This document shows, one piece after another, positions 30,001 to 45,000 of a stretch of 64,000 bases of DNA (position 1 is its first letter; each line of letters starts with the position of its first letter). The translations under genes were made by a program, and so were the position numbers. Origin of the DNA: Oscillospiraceae bacterium (GTDB lineage: Bacteria; Bacillota; Clostridia; Oscillospirales; Oscillospiraceae). Location of the stretch: the NCBI GenBank assembly GCA_022800215.1, contig JAAWPV010000079.1:53714-117713 (forward strand), written 5' to 3'. The notes beneath the pieces were generated by a model. The model saw only the letters and a program-made list of their open reading frames with translations. It did not search any database and was not told the origin of the DNA.

Positions 30001-33000
30001 TCTTCTGCGCCCACCCGAATAGGATAGTAACGGTTAGCGGGAGTATCGTTGTTCTGGGGGTCGTTTGCTCCGTTCAGAGTCAGGCCATAAGCGTTTTGTT
30101 CATAACTGCCCAACTGGCCCAGGTTGTTCTGACCTACACCATAGACAGTACCGTCCACTCGCTGAATAATAGTGAAGGTACCACCCAGCGCCACGGTGAG
30201 GATATTATCCATCCACTCCGTGGTGATATCCGTATCATAGTAATACACATCAGAACGGTCAGAATACTTGGCCGCCTTGTAGATAGGACTGGGATCGGTA
30301 ACAATATCAACACTACTGGTACTGGGCGCCTGACTCAAGCCCATTTGGTTAGCTGCAGTACTATTAGAGTTAACGCCAAAACCATAGGTCAAGTTTTCTT
30401 CGGTAGTAAAAGCATAGTGGTTCTCATATGCACTCAGCTGCGCCACCCGCTTCTCAGTACCCCAAGGGCTGGCAAATTTATGGGGGATGGTATAAACCGA
30501 GCCGCCTTGATTCTGATAGTTATAACTACCCAGTTGATACACGGCATCAGTACGGTCAATGAGCAAGATGGCCTTGCCACCAGCTTCAATATCCACAACA
30601 CCCCGAGCGAAAATGTCGTCATCGAGGCCCGCAATTCCACCAGCACGGATCACATAGTTGGGGGTCTGCAATACTTGGCTACTAGCAATGTTCATACCAG
30701 CCTGACCATATGTATTGCTGCCCCAAGCCATCATGCTACCGTCTTGGCGGATAGCAGCATAGGTACTGCCACCAGCAGCAACCTTCACCACCTGAGTTAG
30801 AATGGGTGCAGCACTGACCACAGTTGCCCCATTTTTCACTTCAACAGCAGTGTAACTATCACCGCCCACTGCACCAGTAACCTGAGTAAAACTGGTTCCA
30901 TTTTCAGCAGCTGTAGCTACTGTACCATCCTCCAGAAGGACAATACCAATACCATTTCCAACTGCAACATCCAGAACTTCTTTATTCCCAGGAGTCCCGA
31001 TCCGAACGGCAGTACCGCCATTGATACGCCACACTTGACCCACAGAGTCAATCGCCAGAGCTGTGTTGTTTCCAGCGGTTATTGTAACGATATCATTTGC
31101 CAAAACATTGCCTTGCTTCACCACTTGAGTGGGATAGAGAGTATTATTCCCCCAGAACCACACGGTTCCGTCCGCTTTCAGGGCATAGGCAAAGTTATTA
31201 CCTGCCGCCACTGCGGGAGCAGTAAAGATGTCCTTCTGCTTAACCCGCAGCACCACCTGAGTCATAATACCCTGACTGTCAGAAGCAGAAATAACCGTGT
31301 CACCATAATAACCGTCAGTCTTAGCAGTAATAATTCCATTAGCCACAGTCGCCAACCGCTGATCACCCGAACGGAAGAAATTTAGGACCGAAGCGTCCCG
31401 GCGGACCGGATTCTTGGAGAGTTGATAAAGGTTAAACCCTTCGTCATCATAATAATGCAATCCTGTGATAGCAATAGATTCGCCCTCCTCCAAGGTTATG
31501 GAGCGGGTTTCAACCTCTTTGCCATCGGAAACCGTCAGCATTACATAGCTGTCCATATCCTCGTCACCCACCCGGCTGACCCGATCGGCCACCCGGAGAC
31601 TGCCGAGAGGATATTGGTCACCCCGTTGACCTCTGGCATTGCTCGTACTGCCCACCCAGACTTCACCGTCATAAGTAACAAAGACACTCTGTTGACCCAT
31701 CAATGTCATGTTGTTCACATGGATCAATTGGTAATTCTGGTCAGCCCAGTAATCGTCACTATTGTAACCTGCATAGATAGTGGTGGGAACTGTGAATACG
31801 CCCCGGTTATCCACTACGTTGGTGCCCCAGATATAAGGCACACTCCGCCCACGCTCACCAGCGGTGGTAGGATCATACTTACTGGAGCGCATACTACCCA
31901 AAAATCCGGAAGTGGTTCCATCCGCATAAATACTACTGATATAAAGGCTCTTATCGGCAGGAACGGTCATCCCTCCCACACCAGTAGCGGTGTTAAGGAT
32001 AACAGTATTGATAGTCCCGGTGTTGCCCAGTAATGCATTGGCTTCCGTTGCACTACCGTAGCCCAAGATGCTGGTGTTGTCATCCAAAAGCGCAAGGGTA
32101 TACCCTTCACCCCGAGCAATATCCACCACATTGTGGCGGAAGTTGTCCTCAGTGAAAGTATCCAGCTTGTCTTCATTGTTCGAAACCGCTACAGTATCAT
32201 GAATGAGGGTACCATCTTTCCGCAGGAGAGTGACCCCACCAGTCATATTGGCATCAATTTTGATAATCTTAGTCCAGTACGCGTTTTGGGCATTGTTAAA
32301 TGACCAAGAATAGGTATTATTATAAGAATTATAGTAACGAGTAGCAGTATAGACCGAGCCATCCTCCGTTAAGATATAACACATGGCATTTGCGCTTACA
32401 ATAGACACCGCTCCAGGGACTCGGGTCACTGTGCTCATGCCGTTAAAGCCAAGGCCCCAACCATAGATGGTGCCATCGCTACCCAAAGCGAAGAACGTAC
32501 TATCCCCAGCCGCAATATCGATAATATTAGATACGTCCACCTTTGTCGGATAATTCACGCCGCCGCCCCAAGCCCACACGCTGCCATCTGCCTTCAAAGC
32601 TCCCGCACAGCCATTGCCCGAAACCACCTTGGGAGCAGTGATATGCTTCAATGCAACCACCACATTATCACCGGCAGCATCGGTAGTAGCCTCTCTAGGC
32701 ATGACCTCAATTTCAAAGAGGCTCTGCATCTTTAGCTCACTATCCCGCAGGCGCAACAAGCCAGTGCCAAAAGTTCCCTCAACGGAACCGTTGGCAGTAG
32801 TAGGCTGCACCACAACCCAGTTACCTGTCTCGCTGACCTGGGTAGCGGTAAAAATCTCATCATTAAAGGACATAGCACTGAGATTCGCTTCCCGAGTGAA
32901 AACGTCATCCTGGTTATTCGCAGCATTGCGAAGATTGAACCCATGGTTCAACCGCCCAATCACATTGTCCAAGCTAATTCGCAGATATTGATTCCAATTC

Positions 33001-36000
33001 AAAGTAATGTGGTTGGGATAGGGATCCACTGCGGCCGTGCCCACGTTACTCAGCTGCGTATTTACGGCAAAGCTCTTTACATAGGTATTATTCTCATAGA
33101 GTTCGGCAGTTACTACCACTAACTCATTCACATCCCGGCGGCCCACCTGATCAGGTTGCGCATTTACCGTGGAAGAATTCCATCCAAAGACCATACCGGT
33201 ATTCTGCACCGCCAAGGTGTAGTTATCGGAAATGGACAAATCGGTAACCCGGTTAAAGTATCCTTGATAATTGTCATTCAGAGAGGCATCGTTATGAGAA
33301 GTACCCCGCAGAACTCGTCCCGGCAGAAGGGCATTGTCTATACCGCCATTGCCCAACTGTCTATTCTGGTTGGCACCCCACATGTAGATGAGACTGGTCG
33401 CAAAGCCCCGAGTGTCATTCACTGTACCGCTGGGCGTATGTGCAACCAAAGCTGCACTGCTGTTACCACCGGCATAGATATCCACCACATTGGTAAGCCG
33501 CTGAGTCGCGGTCATCAACACATAAGTAGGATAGCGACCAGGGTCAGTGCTATTGTTGCCCAGTTGGCCCTCGCTATTGCGGCCCCAAGCCACCACGCCG
33601 TGGCTACCATCAGCATTACGCACCATAGCCATGTAGTGTTCAGTACCAGTAGCCAGTGTCAGGGCACTCCCCAAATAAGTAGTACCGGTTTCACCACCCG
33701 CTACAGGATAGGGTGCACTCTCACTCAGTCCATAGAGTTCGTCCGTTCCCCGACCAGTACCCATATAGAAATTGCTGTTTGTTCCCAAGGCAAACACTTG
33801 GCCAGAGCGGTGGAGCAACAACAGACTGCTACCGTCTGCTTTAATCTCCACAATGTTAGTTACCACATCAGATTGATAGAAAGTTGTCGTAACTTCCCCG
33901 GTCAGATTGCCCAAAGCATCCCGAACCATCTTCTCCTGACCGCCAGTGTGGCTGGCAATCATACCGTTGCTGATGCGAGAATAGCCACCAGCCCAAATCT
34001 GGAATACTTCACCAGTATTACCGTCCAAAGCATAAATTGCATTGTTAGCTGCCGCAACCGAAGTAATGCGGGTAGTCCTACCCGGAATGGCACTGGTAAT
34101 GGCCAGCGCAGTACCATTAACCACCGCTCTGCCATTACTAAGGGCCGCAGCCCAGCCAGCATTGCTGGCAGTCACATGGATCGCATCAGCAAGAACCTGC
34201 CGGGGGTAGGTGTTACTACCCTCTGCGCCCCATTCACCCAAGCCATTGTTCTGAATTCCGGTGCCCATCCAATACCAAACAGTACCGTCAGCTTTGAGGG
34301 CAATATTTGCTTGCCCATTATTACCCGCCACAACCATAGGCACGGCAGAAGCTGAGGCCACCGCAGTAGAGGTCTCAGTCACAGAAATACGGAGCATGAA
34401 GGAATATCCGGTAACCGTATTAGTCAGTAGGATATTAGCGACACCCACCTCACCAGCGGTGATAACCATCCGGTCACTCTCCAACCGGACAGCCGCCACT
34501 ATAGAATTACTGGAATCTGCCCGCAAATTAGCTTGGGTCATCTGTCCAGCAGGGCCCCGAGTCGCTACCGTAATTAGATTAAATGCATCATATGCCTCTT
34601 CGTAGAGGTCCGAATAGGGAATCTCCAACGTTGTAGGCTTGTTAGGAGTCGGGACAGTCACAGAAGGATATGCTGTGTTCGGATATAGACCATTCTGACT
34701 GCTAAGGGTCCATGCAATGTTCTGTGTCTCCCCGCGAATACCACCAGTGATCCAGCTATAAAGTTTTTGCTCTCCGTATCCAAAGCGATCCGGTACCATA
34801 GCCTCTGTTTTAGCCAGAATGCTGGCAGAGCCGCTGTCATAGTGACCATTTCCGTAGGAACCCATGATGTAAACCACACCACTCTGATCCATAAGAACAG
34901 TGTGATTACCACCGCCAGCCAGAGAAATACTGGTGCGGAAGTAGGGATCGTCGCCAGCAGTCTGACCACCAGCGGCAGGATAACTCACCGCATTGTCCAA
35001 ATCGCCAATGAGGTGGTTATTGGGGCAGCTGTAGGAACCCGCTACGCCATTAAAATTATTGATAGTACCAGTATAACCGCAGGTTGGGCAAGTATAGTAG
35101 ACCTCATACCCATTTTCCCCATCGCCCCGGAGAACCCGCACAGGTACATTCTGATCGTTGAGATTGTTGGTGCTAATACCCAACTGGCCAGCATTATTAT
35201 AGCCCCAGGCCAAAACTGTGTCGTCAGACGTACGGGCCAAAGAGTGATACTCGCCGGCAGCAATATCTATAATAGTGCCTCCCTCACTCAAGCCGGACTG
35301 GCTGAGATCCACTAGTCTGGGTACATTTGTGCCTATGGCTGTCGTTGCTACCCGGGTCGTACCCAACTGGCCATGATTGTTCTGGCCCCATGTGAAAAGT
35401 CGGCCATCCTGTGTTAGAGCCATAGTGTGATTCTGACCCGCTTCCACACGAACCACCCGGTCAATATAGTAACTGCCCTCATCATATTCGCCAGCGGCCA
35501 CCTGCACAGGCAGATTTACACTACCGCCAACACCCCGGGCAGAGTTACCCAACTGGCCATAGGTATTATCACCCCAAGTGAATACAGTACCATCCATCCG
35601 TACCGCCGCCGAGTGGTTTCCACCTGCAGCAATGGCAATAATATTAGTCAAACTCTCTTTGCCGGTATTCTCAATACCGATAACTTGCCGGGCTGTAGAG
35701 AAGGAATAATTATGAGCGCCGCTCAAGTCGGTATAGGGACTTAATCCAATACCCAACTGACTGCTGCCATTATAACCCCAACTGTAAGCCAACCCACCGG
35801 CTGTCAACGCCAGTGTATGATGATTTCCGGCAGAAATAGCGATAACAGGATCATTAGCCGGCAGACCAGACACCTTTCCGGGCGTTGAGCCGGAACTTCC
35901 ACTACCCAACTGACCATAAGTACTAGTTCCCCAGGAATAAACATTGCCCTTATTAGACAAAGCCAGGAAGAAATCGTAGCCGGCATCAATATCCACAATA

Positions 36001-39000
36001 TATTCGCCGCCATCTGCCACTTGAGAATCGGAAATACCCAAATGACTGAACTTCACCTGAATAGGATATTGTTCCGTCACAGGATTAGAATCTCCATAGC
36101 TCCCCCAAAACCAGACAGTTCCATCGCTGCGCAAAGCCAGGTTGCTGGTATGGCCAGTCACAACCTTAGGCTCAGAAATAACATTATAAGTACTATCCTC
36201 CAACTCATGGTTGGGCAATACCACCACTTCATAGTAACCACGATAATTGGTACCCAAATGATCAATGGTAATAATGATAGAGCCATGCCGACGGCCAGTG
36301 GGAATCAAATACCACTCACCGTTCAGATATTGGAAATATGCAATTGTAGGATCAGAGGAAGTCATGGAGATAGAGGCACCTTCCTCAATCAGCCGGCGAA
36401 TCTCATCACTGATTACATTGAAGGTACTACTATAGAGTTCCACTAAAGCTGCCTTATTAATATACAGCCATTCATTGGCTTCCAGGGTAATGGTACGAGG
36501 CATTTTCTGTCCCTTTTCCACCTCAGTGATACCGTTGGTCAAAACAGCGTAGGCCCTGTCACCCCGGTAAGGCAGACCACCCACCTCCAGAGAGTAATAG
36601 TTCCCATTGCCCACTTGAGACAACAGCTTAGTATCATTCCGAGTAGCATTCCCGCCCTGGGCCACATTATTTCGACCAACAGCCCAGACTGAGCCCTCTT
36701 CGCGGACCACGATACTAAAGTTATCGCCAGCAGCTAAGGTTAAATTCTCTCTCACATGAGAGGGCCTGTCGTTAGAAACATTATCTATACCAGAGGAAGT
36801 ACCACCACGGTACATCTTTACCGGCTGATTATACTGTCCGCCAGTTACATCGATACCCAACTGACCGTAGGTATTATCGCCCCAACCCATAATTGCGCTA
36901 TCGTAGATGAAGGCACCATTACTGGTACGCACCAAAGTATCCTCCACCATCGCCAAGCTGTGGTTCGCCCCCGCCGCCACCTGACGCACACCAGAAAGGT
37001 AAGGCTTCTGGGCATCAGTAACCGCCACATCATTCAGCACAATTTGAGGCACATAAGTAGACTCTCCAATGAGCCGGGCACCAATGCCCAACTGACCACG
37101 GCTGTTGTTGCCCCAAGCAAAGGCATAGGCATTCAGCTCACCATCTTCCAGGGTACGCAAACCAGCCGCCAGAGCAAAATCAGCTCCTGCAGCGATCTGG
37201 AAAATATTTTCTAAATAATAATTCTTCTGCGGATAATTACCGTTGCTGTCAGGAACCTTATCCTGATCAAAGTCAGGATCAATATTAGCCTTTTCCACCT
37301 GCACCGGTACCAAAGCGCCACCGGCAGCTCTTGTCCCCAATTGACCCTTAGTATTTTGGCCCCAAGTCCAGACAGTACCATCACTGCGCAATGCCATGCT
37401 GGTATTACCGTCTGCCGCAATGTAAATAATATCCGTCAAGTATTCCGTCGAACTGGCAGAGCCACCACGAAGCACCCGCTGTATCCGTCCATGATAGTCC
37501 TGGCCGTCACCACAACCCAGTTGGCCGTATGTATTGTCACCAAAGGCCCACACAGTACCATCCGATGCTAACAATAGAGTATGATGGTCACCAGCAGCGG
37601 CAGCCACAATATGAAGTCCTGTCAGCGTTGTTACCGTTTCCTCAGGATAAATATCCTGACTTCCACCGGCACTTACGTTCTTGTTCTTCTCCACCTCTTC
37701 CCACTTTTTCTGCAAGAAGTTAGTCAGATTGAGAGGCTGATTCACAGAAGGATCCATACCGTAATGGATTTCATATATATTCTGGTACAGCGGGTGCTCT
37801 GCTTCATCCAGAGTATAAGTAACAGTCTTCTTTAGCGTATAACCAGAATTATAAAGGCCCAACTGACCATAGGTATTATCACCCCATACCCAGACAGTAC
37901 CATTTTCCTTGACTGCCACAAAATGGTTATCACCCGCAGCAATCTGAACGATATCGGCCATCAACCGATTATCGTCTTTCTCGTCAGTAAAGAGAATCTG
38001 TTGGGGAATCAGCTTTTGGCTGTTAGTAGTATCGGTAATCCCCCAGCCCCATACAGTACCGTCAGCCTTCAGAGCCAGAGCACCATTTTGGGACGCCACT
38101 ACCATAGGTGTGGTAAAACGTTTTTCCGCCGGATCAGACATCTCGTCGGTGCTGATCACAGACACCAAAATCAGCGTCACAACGTCCCCATTTTGATCCA
38201 ACACCGCTACTGTAGTAGTTCCAGTTTTCTGGAAATCGGCATAAGTACGCCATCCCGCACTGATTACACCGTTAGCACTAACACTCACCACGCTCTCATC
38301 ATTGGAGCGCAAAGTATAACCCAGTTGAGTCAAATTCACCGTTTGAACATTCTCAGCCATATACCAGAGATTGAATCCAGACCGATCATTCAGCGTAGCA
38401 TCGGAAATGCCAATCTGCACCTCGTCCCCATAATAGAAAGAAACACGGTTATAGCCATCCGCCCGAATTTGAGCTCCATTCCTACCAGTAAAACTAAGAG
38501 CGATAGTTTCCGCCGCCTTGGGGCCTACCAAACGGGGCTCTACACCATTCTCAGGTTCCGCAGCTGTTCCCAAGATGCCCATACCTAACTGACCCTTGCT
38601 GTTGGCACCAAAGCCCAACAATTTTCCATCCTTGGTCATCACAAAGGTGCGATCTCCACCAGCAGCCACAATAGATACCCCGTTGAGCATGGCAACACCA
38701 CCCACGTCCACACCAGTAGCAGCTTCGCCCTGGATGACTTGAGTGTAGTTATATTCCTGCATCTCACCGTTGCCCAACTGGCCCTGAAGATTGCCGCCCA
38801 CGCCATAGACCATATCTAGACTACGTATCATTGTATGGAGGGTTCCCGCCGTCACGCCAGTGACATTGGCAATGGGCACTCTGTTCTCATCCCGCACCAG
38901 AACAGGCAAGGTAGAATCTTCATAGCTCAGATTGCCCAACTGACTGGCACTGTTAGCTCCCCAAGCAAAGGCATAACTGGTATAAGTAACAATCAAATCT

Positions 39001-42000
39001 TTGCCGCCACAATCAGGGCATTGCTCGTCTACAAATTCGGAAGCCAGCCCGATTCGCCCACAATCATTACAGATGCGGCTCTCCTGATAGGCCACTGCCA
39101 CTGCATGATTTCGTCCGGCAGCAATATCTGCCACTTGGTTAAGGCCTCGAGATTTTGCATTAGTATTTAGCACCATCTCACCGTTCATGACCTGCACTGG
39201 GGCAAAGCTATTTATCGTCTGCTCATTACCCAACTGACCGTAGGTGTTATCACCCCAACTCCATAGCGTGCTATCCTGAAGCAGCGCCAAAGTAAAGCCA
39301 TCTCCGGCTGCCACTTTGCTCACATGCCCCAGATCCTTTAAGCCCTTTCGGTCTTTTACTGTAACAGCAGCATAATAAATTTTTGTATTATTCTGACCCA
39401 ACTGTCCCCGGTCATTGTGGCCAGCGGCATAAAGGGTAGTGGTATGATTCTCATCCTCGGCAAGGAACAAAGCATGGTCTGCACCTGCCGCTACAGAGAT
39501 GATACCCTGCAGTACTTCACCTTCTTGATTCGTAATCTGGACCACGGAAGGAATCTTATCACCAACGTTGCCATAAGGGTAAACCCGCCAAGAGTGTCCG
39601 CATTCCACACAATACCAAACTTGGAATTCCCACTTCTCGGGCTCATTGGGGAACATCAACGCATCATCATAGATCTTTCGAATAGTCGTACCACCAGTGA
39701 TGGGTGCAGTACAACCATGCTCTCCATGTTCGAAGTGTCCATTATCGTTTTCCTGGCCACACTCACACATGAAGGGATCAGTGGAGGTCACATTCCAAGT
39801 CAAATTACATTCGTTACAATGCCATTCACCTGTGTAGACGCGCTCTATCAATTGAGTGGTCTTAATGCGCACCACAGAACCGTCAGCATAAACCGCATAT
39901 TCATAATTACCAATGCTGTCCTCAGGAGACATATTGCTCAAATCATAGGGGACATAGTATCCATGAAAGTTGGTTTCATCCCGATAAATATACTGCACAC
40001 CATTATAGCTATAGCCAATCTGTGTATGTAACGAATCATAAACAGGCTCTGCATACACTTGTAGCTGAGCAAAAGCTCCTGTGGGATTACCTTCATCATC
40101 ATACAACGGATTGTTGGTATCATCCACCGTTACCGATGCACCCGGCCCATAGGCGACACCAACCACTTTATCTGTCATAGTTCCAACCAGTGTACTGGGA
40201 TCATCATTGTTGCAGTACCAGTTGGGGCAATACTCGGGCACGTAGGTTTCAGGGTCGGTAACCTCTTCCCGGGCAGCGGTAGTCACACCCTCCAGCTCAC
40301 CCACTAACCAGGCCGCGCCATCCTTCTCCAGGAGCAACGTGAAAGTATCGCCAGCAGCCATGTCCACAATGTTAGTAAACATCGTGCCATCGCTCTTCCT
40401 CATCTGGACAGGGTAACTGCGATAGGTAAAGGTTCCATCACCCAGCTGACCATCGGCATTGCTACCCCACGCCCAGACAGTACCATCAGCCCGGAGGACC
40501 ACTGTGTGGTCCTTGCCGACGGCAATTTGGGGGTTAGTCAATTGACCGCCCAGAATGGATACAGTAATCATAGCACTGATGCCAGTACTCATACTTACCG
40601 CCAGAATGTTGGTAGTACCATAAGTTCCACCAAAAATAAACATATTATCGGAACCGGCGACCTTCTTCAGTATGCTACTATCCATCACAAAGAGCTGTAG
40701 ATCTCCGATTTCTAAAGCATCAGGAAGAATATGCTTATGCAGGTTGAATCCCTTATCAATATCAAAAACAGTAGGATCAGTGAGCTGGATGGTCAACTGT
40801 TCATCCTCATCCATATAAATCACTCGATCTAGCTTCACCGAAGTGCCAGTAGTGGCGCCTACAGCAGAGAGGTAGCCATGGAGCTCCAAAGAGGAAAAGC
40901 CCTCTTCGCCCACCCGAACAGGCACGTTACTATCCCGCGAAGTAAAGTCACCCAACTGTCCCAGATTGTTCCGGCCAGCAGCGTACACATCACCATTGTT
41001 TACACTGAAGGCCATATGGTCGCCGCCCACGTCAAAAGACCAGGCGATTTCCATACGGTTGCTATTGCTGTTATTGGCGGTGCCTGCACCATCTACCGGA
41101 GTAGCGGAAGCATCCGGATAACAAACCCCATCTGTAGTATCTGTGCTGAGACCCGTACCCAACTGACCATAAGTATTATCACCCCAAGCCAGAAGCGTCA
41201 AAGGATTGGTGCTAGGATTGATAGCCGCCAGAGGATAGGGCACCTGCGCCAAGCTGGAATTGCCACCGGCTGCTACATGAGTTCCTCCAGCCTCTACCAT
41301 AAGCTGGGGCACACCACTGTAAGAACCTGCCGTCCGGCCGATTTGGCCATGGTCGTTCCGGCCAAATCCGTAAACTGCGCCATTATAAAGGCCACCCACG
41401 CCTTGAATATCATCTGAAGCCTGCGCCTTGGTGCTATCAGTGCGTAGGGCAATTGCGTGACCATCGCCAGCGGCAATGTTCACGATTCGGTCCAGACTGC
41501 TCCGAAGAGGCGCAGTCCGCTCATTCATCTGGCTGTCGGCACCAAACTGCCCTTCCCGGTTATTGCCCCAGGCCCACAGTTCGCCATTACTCCGGATGGC
41601 ATAAGCAGTGGTGCCGCCTGCAGCAATTTCCACCACATCGGACATTTCGCTGCCAAAACTGCTGGGGCTATTACCCTTTGTCACAAGCCGGGCCACATCA
41701 GAATACCGATAGTCATCCTTGTTGTACTTATCTTCCTGTCCAGCTGGAATGGTAACGGTAATATCTTCTTCGCCGTCATCTCCCAAACCCAATTGGCCAT
41801 GCTGACCCCAGCCCCAGGAATAGACTCGCCCGCTCTGACCCAGAGCAAGCGCAAAGTCATTGCCTGCAGCAATAGAAACAATAGGATCTTTTACCTGCAC
41901 GTCGCCTTGAGCGGTACTCCTATTTACAAGGCCATCACCCAAGGCCGTAGCTTCATCCATCATAACCATAGCCGGCCTGGGATCCAGGTACAGATCGGTC

Positions 42001-45000
42001 GTATTACCTTCCTCACCAGTGCCAACATTATTAGAGGGTCGGCCCAGCTTTCCAGTAATAATTTGTCCGTTATTGTTGGCATGCGGCTCACGGAGTACGT
42101 TCCGGCCCCGTTTCAAGGTTCCGTCCTCATTGTACTCAAGCACGGATTCATCTTCAGTCCAAAAGACATTATCGCCCCAAGACCAAACATGGCCATAATT
42201 ATCCAGCGCCAGAGTAAAGCCATCCCCTGCCGCTATATCAATGAAAGTCACTTCATGGCCTTCATCATCTACCAAACCTTCTGCAACCCGAACAGGATGA
42301 TCCACATACAAACCAGCCCGATAGAAAGTAGGCGGATCCCACTCATGACCTTCCTCCCGGTTGCTGATACTCTGCCACAGGGAATACTCGCCATTGCCCA
42401 ATTGGCCGTAGGTGTTGTCACCCCAAGCATAGATTTCGCCCGTAGTTGTCAGGGCCACAGTGTGGCTTTTACCTGCGGAAACTTTGGGAATGCCTGCAAT
42501 CGCAGGGTGCCCTCCTTCGGAGGTATTGCCTCCACCCGGTGTAGTCTCACTGGTACCTGAGCCACCTCCAGCACTTTCCATATGCCGCACCACAATAGGC
42601 ATCACTTTGGAATTCGTTGTGGGATTCTGAGGATCGTCATTGTCATCATAGAGAATGGAAAGAGCCGTTGCACCCAGTTTTCCTTGGGGCTTTAAAGTGA
42701 CCAACACACTGCCCAGAGAATCCTTCTGATCAAAGTCAATCTTCAATCCCAAAATCTCATTGTCAGCCGGAATTACCGTAAAGTTCTCCAACTTTGACTT
42801 GATAATCTCGCCGTCAGAATGAAGATTAAAGCCCATCATGTAACTATTGACGATACTACTCAGATAGAACTGCAAATATTGATCTTCACCCAAATCTTGA
42901 CGAGAGGGCGCAGCTTCCCGGCCAGCGTCACTATCAGCAGTCTCACCATAGTGCCCCAGCTCATTTCCATCTTCGTCATAGATCCAATAATCTTCCAGCA
43001 GCAGAACCTTAGACGCACCATCACCCACCAGCACAGGCTCTTCCCGGTCTTTGTGGCTGCCATCACCCAACTGGCCCTTAGTATTGCTACCCCAGGCCCA
43101 AGCATAATAAGTATCTTTTACTGCCACGCCATGAGTGCTTCCCAAAGCCAAGAACAATGCCCCTTCAAAATAAGGTGCGCTGACGCCATCAACGGCAACG
43201 CTCTCGCTGTCGCCCTTGTTCAGCGGTGTGGGAATACTGCTGTAAGCAATACAATAATCGGCAGGCTCCACCGGGGCCGCAGAATCATCCCGGCCCAACT
43301 GTCCATTTTCATTAGAACCCCAGAGATATACGTTCCGCTTTTCGCCGGCAATAGCGCCCGAAACATCTCCGCCAGCATATACACCATAAATCTTTAGATC
43401 GCTGCCCACAGTGAACTGTTGCGGTACCACAGCTTTACTGTCTCTGGGGGACGGGAAAGGCTCTGCCACCATATCAGCCGTATCAGGTTGCTCATAGGGA
43501 CGGGGGTCGTACTTGATCTCCACTTTGGGCTCTCCAGCCAACTGGCCGTATCCATCATCGCCCCAAGCATAGGTGGTCCCATCCGCCAACAGTGCCAGGC
43601 TATGGTGTGCACCAGCTGCAATATCCACCACGCAACTCATAGAACCCGTTTCCGTTGCCTGTCCGTCAATGATCTTCACCGGCACACGGTAATTGAATGT
43701 CTCTCCGGTATCCCGGTCATTATTCACACCCAACTGGCCATATGTATTGTCTCCCCAAGCATAAAGCGCGCCGTCCGCCCGCAAAGCCAATACATGTGCA
43801 TCACCGGCAGCCAACGCCACAATGTTGGTCAAACTGGCTGTAGTAGATACACTGGCACTCTCTCCCTGATAAGTCAGTCGAGGCTCCTCCACGTCACCTG
43901 CATAAACAGGAGCCGGCGCATCAGGGTCCGTAACTTCCTCTCTGTAATACTCCAGGCCTTCCAGATATTCGGCATAGTCGGTATAAACCAGCTTATAGCC
44001 TGTATACTCTTCCGAAATTACCTCCCGGCCTGTATAACCGATGCCCAACTGGCCGCGATCATTACGGCCAAAAGCCCAAACCCGGCCTTCAGCAGTAAGG
44101 ACCAGAGAATAACCATCTCCGGCATATACATCCACCGCCATATCACTGGCAGCTTCACCATAAGTATCATAAAGTTCCGGGATTTCCACCAAATCGGCAT
44201 AAATACGGAACGGCGTTTCCTTGGAAGAGCAGCCCAACTGACCATGAGTGTTGTCACCCCAAGCATAGACATAACCCTCATCCGTCAGCGCCAATACATG
44301 GTCCTTGCCCGCCGCAATGGAAATAACAGTCACACTGTCATAAAGGTAAGTGCCATCAGCCATACTTGCTTGCCAAGGTGTAGTTCCATCCTCCGCTGTG
44401 CTGTTAATACCAAGCTGGCCTCTTCTGTTGTCACCCCAGGTCATAACTTGACCATTGGACTTTAGGGCCACAGAGAAATTGTCGCCCACCTCTAACATCG
44501 GCGTAGTAATGCCAACAACACTGCCATCCTCCTGCTTTACATCATCTTGAACCTCTATCCGAGCTACCAAAGAATGGCCCATTGCTGTGTCAAAGATCTG
44601 CAGGGTGGTGATGCCGGTCTGCTTCGCTACTATTACATCACCCTGGACAGACAAAACGCGATCATCGGTACTGGTAATTACCACATCGTCCATATTAACA
44701 TAGGCAGCGTCACTGACCGCCTTCCGCAGGCGGAACTCTGACAGTGCTTGCTCAAAAACGCTCTGCACCTCTACCCGGTCACCGATTCGCAAAACCAGTT
44801 GCCGCTCTATGGTTGAGGGGACCGCGCTTCCATTGACTACAACCGTAGCCTTCGTCAATGTCATGCTGTCCGAGCCACTTTCAATTTCAGCCGGCAGCGG
44901 ATCTTGGGTCAATGTCTCTTTCAGTCGATTGATAGTAGACATATCGCCCAGTTGGCCATGATCGTTTTGGCCCCAAGCAGATACTCGGCCATTTTCAGTA

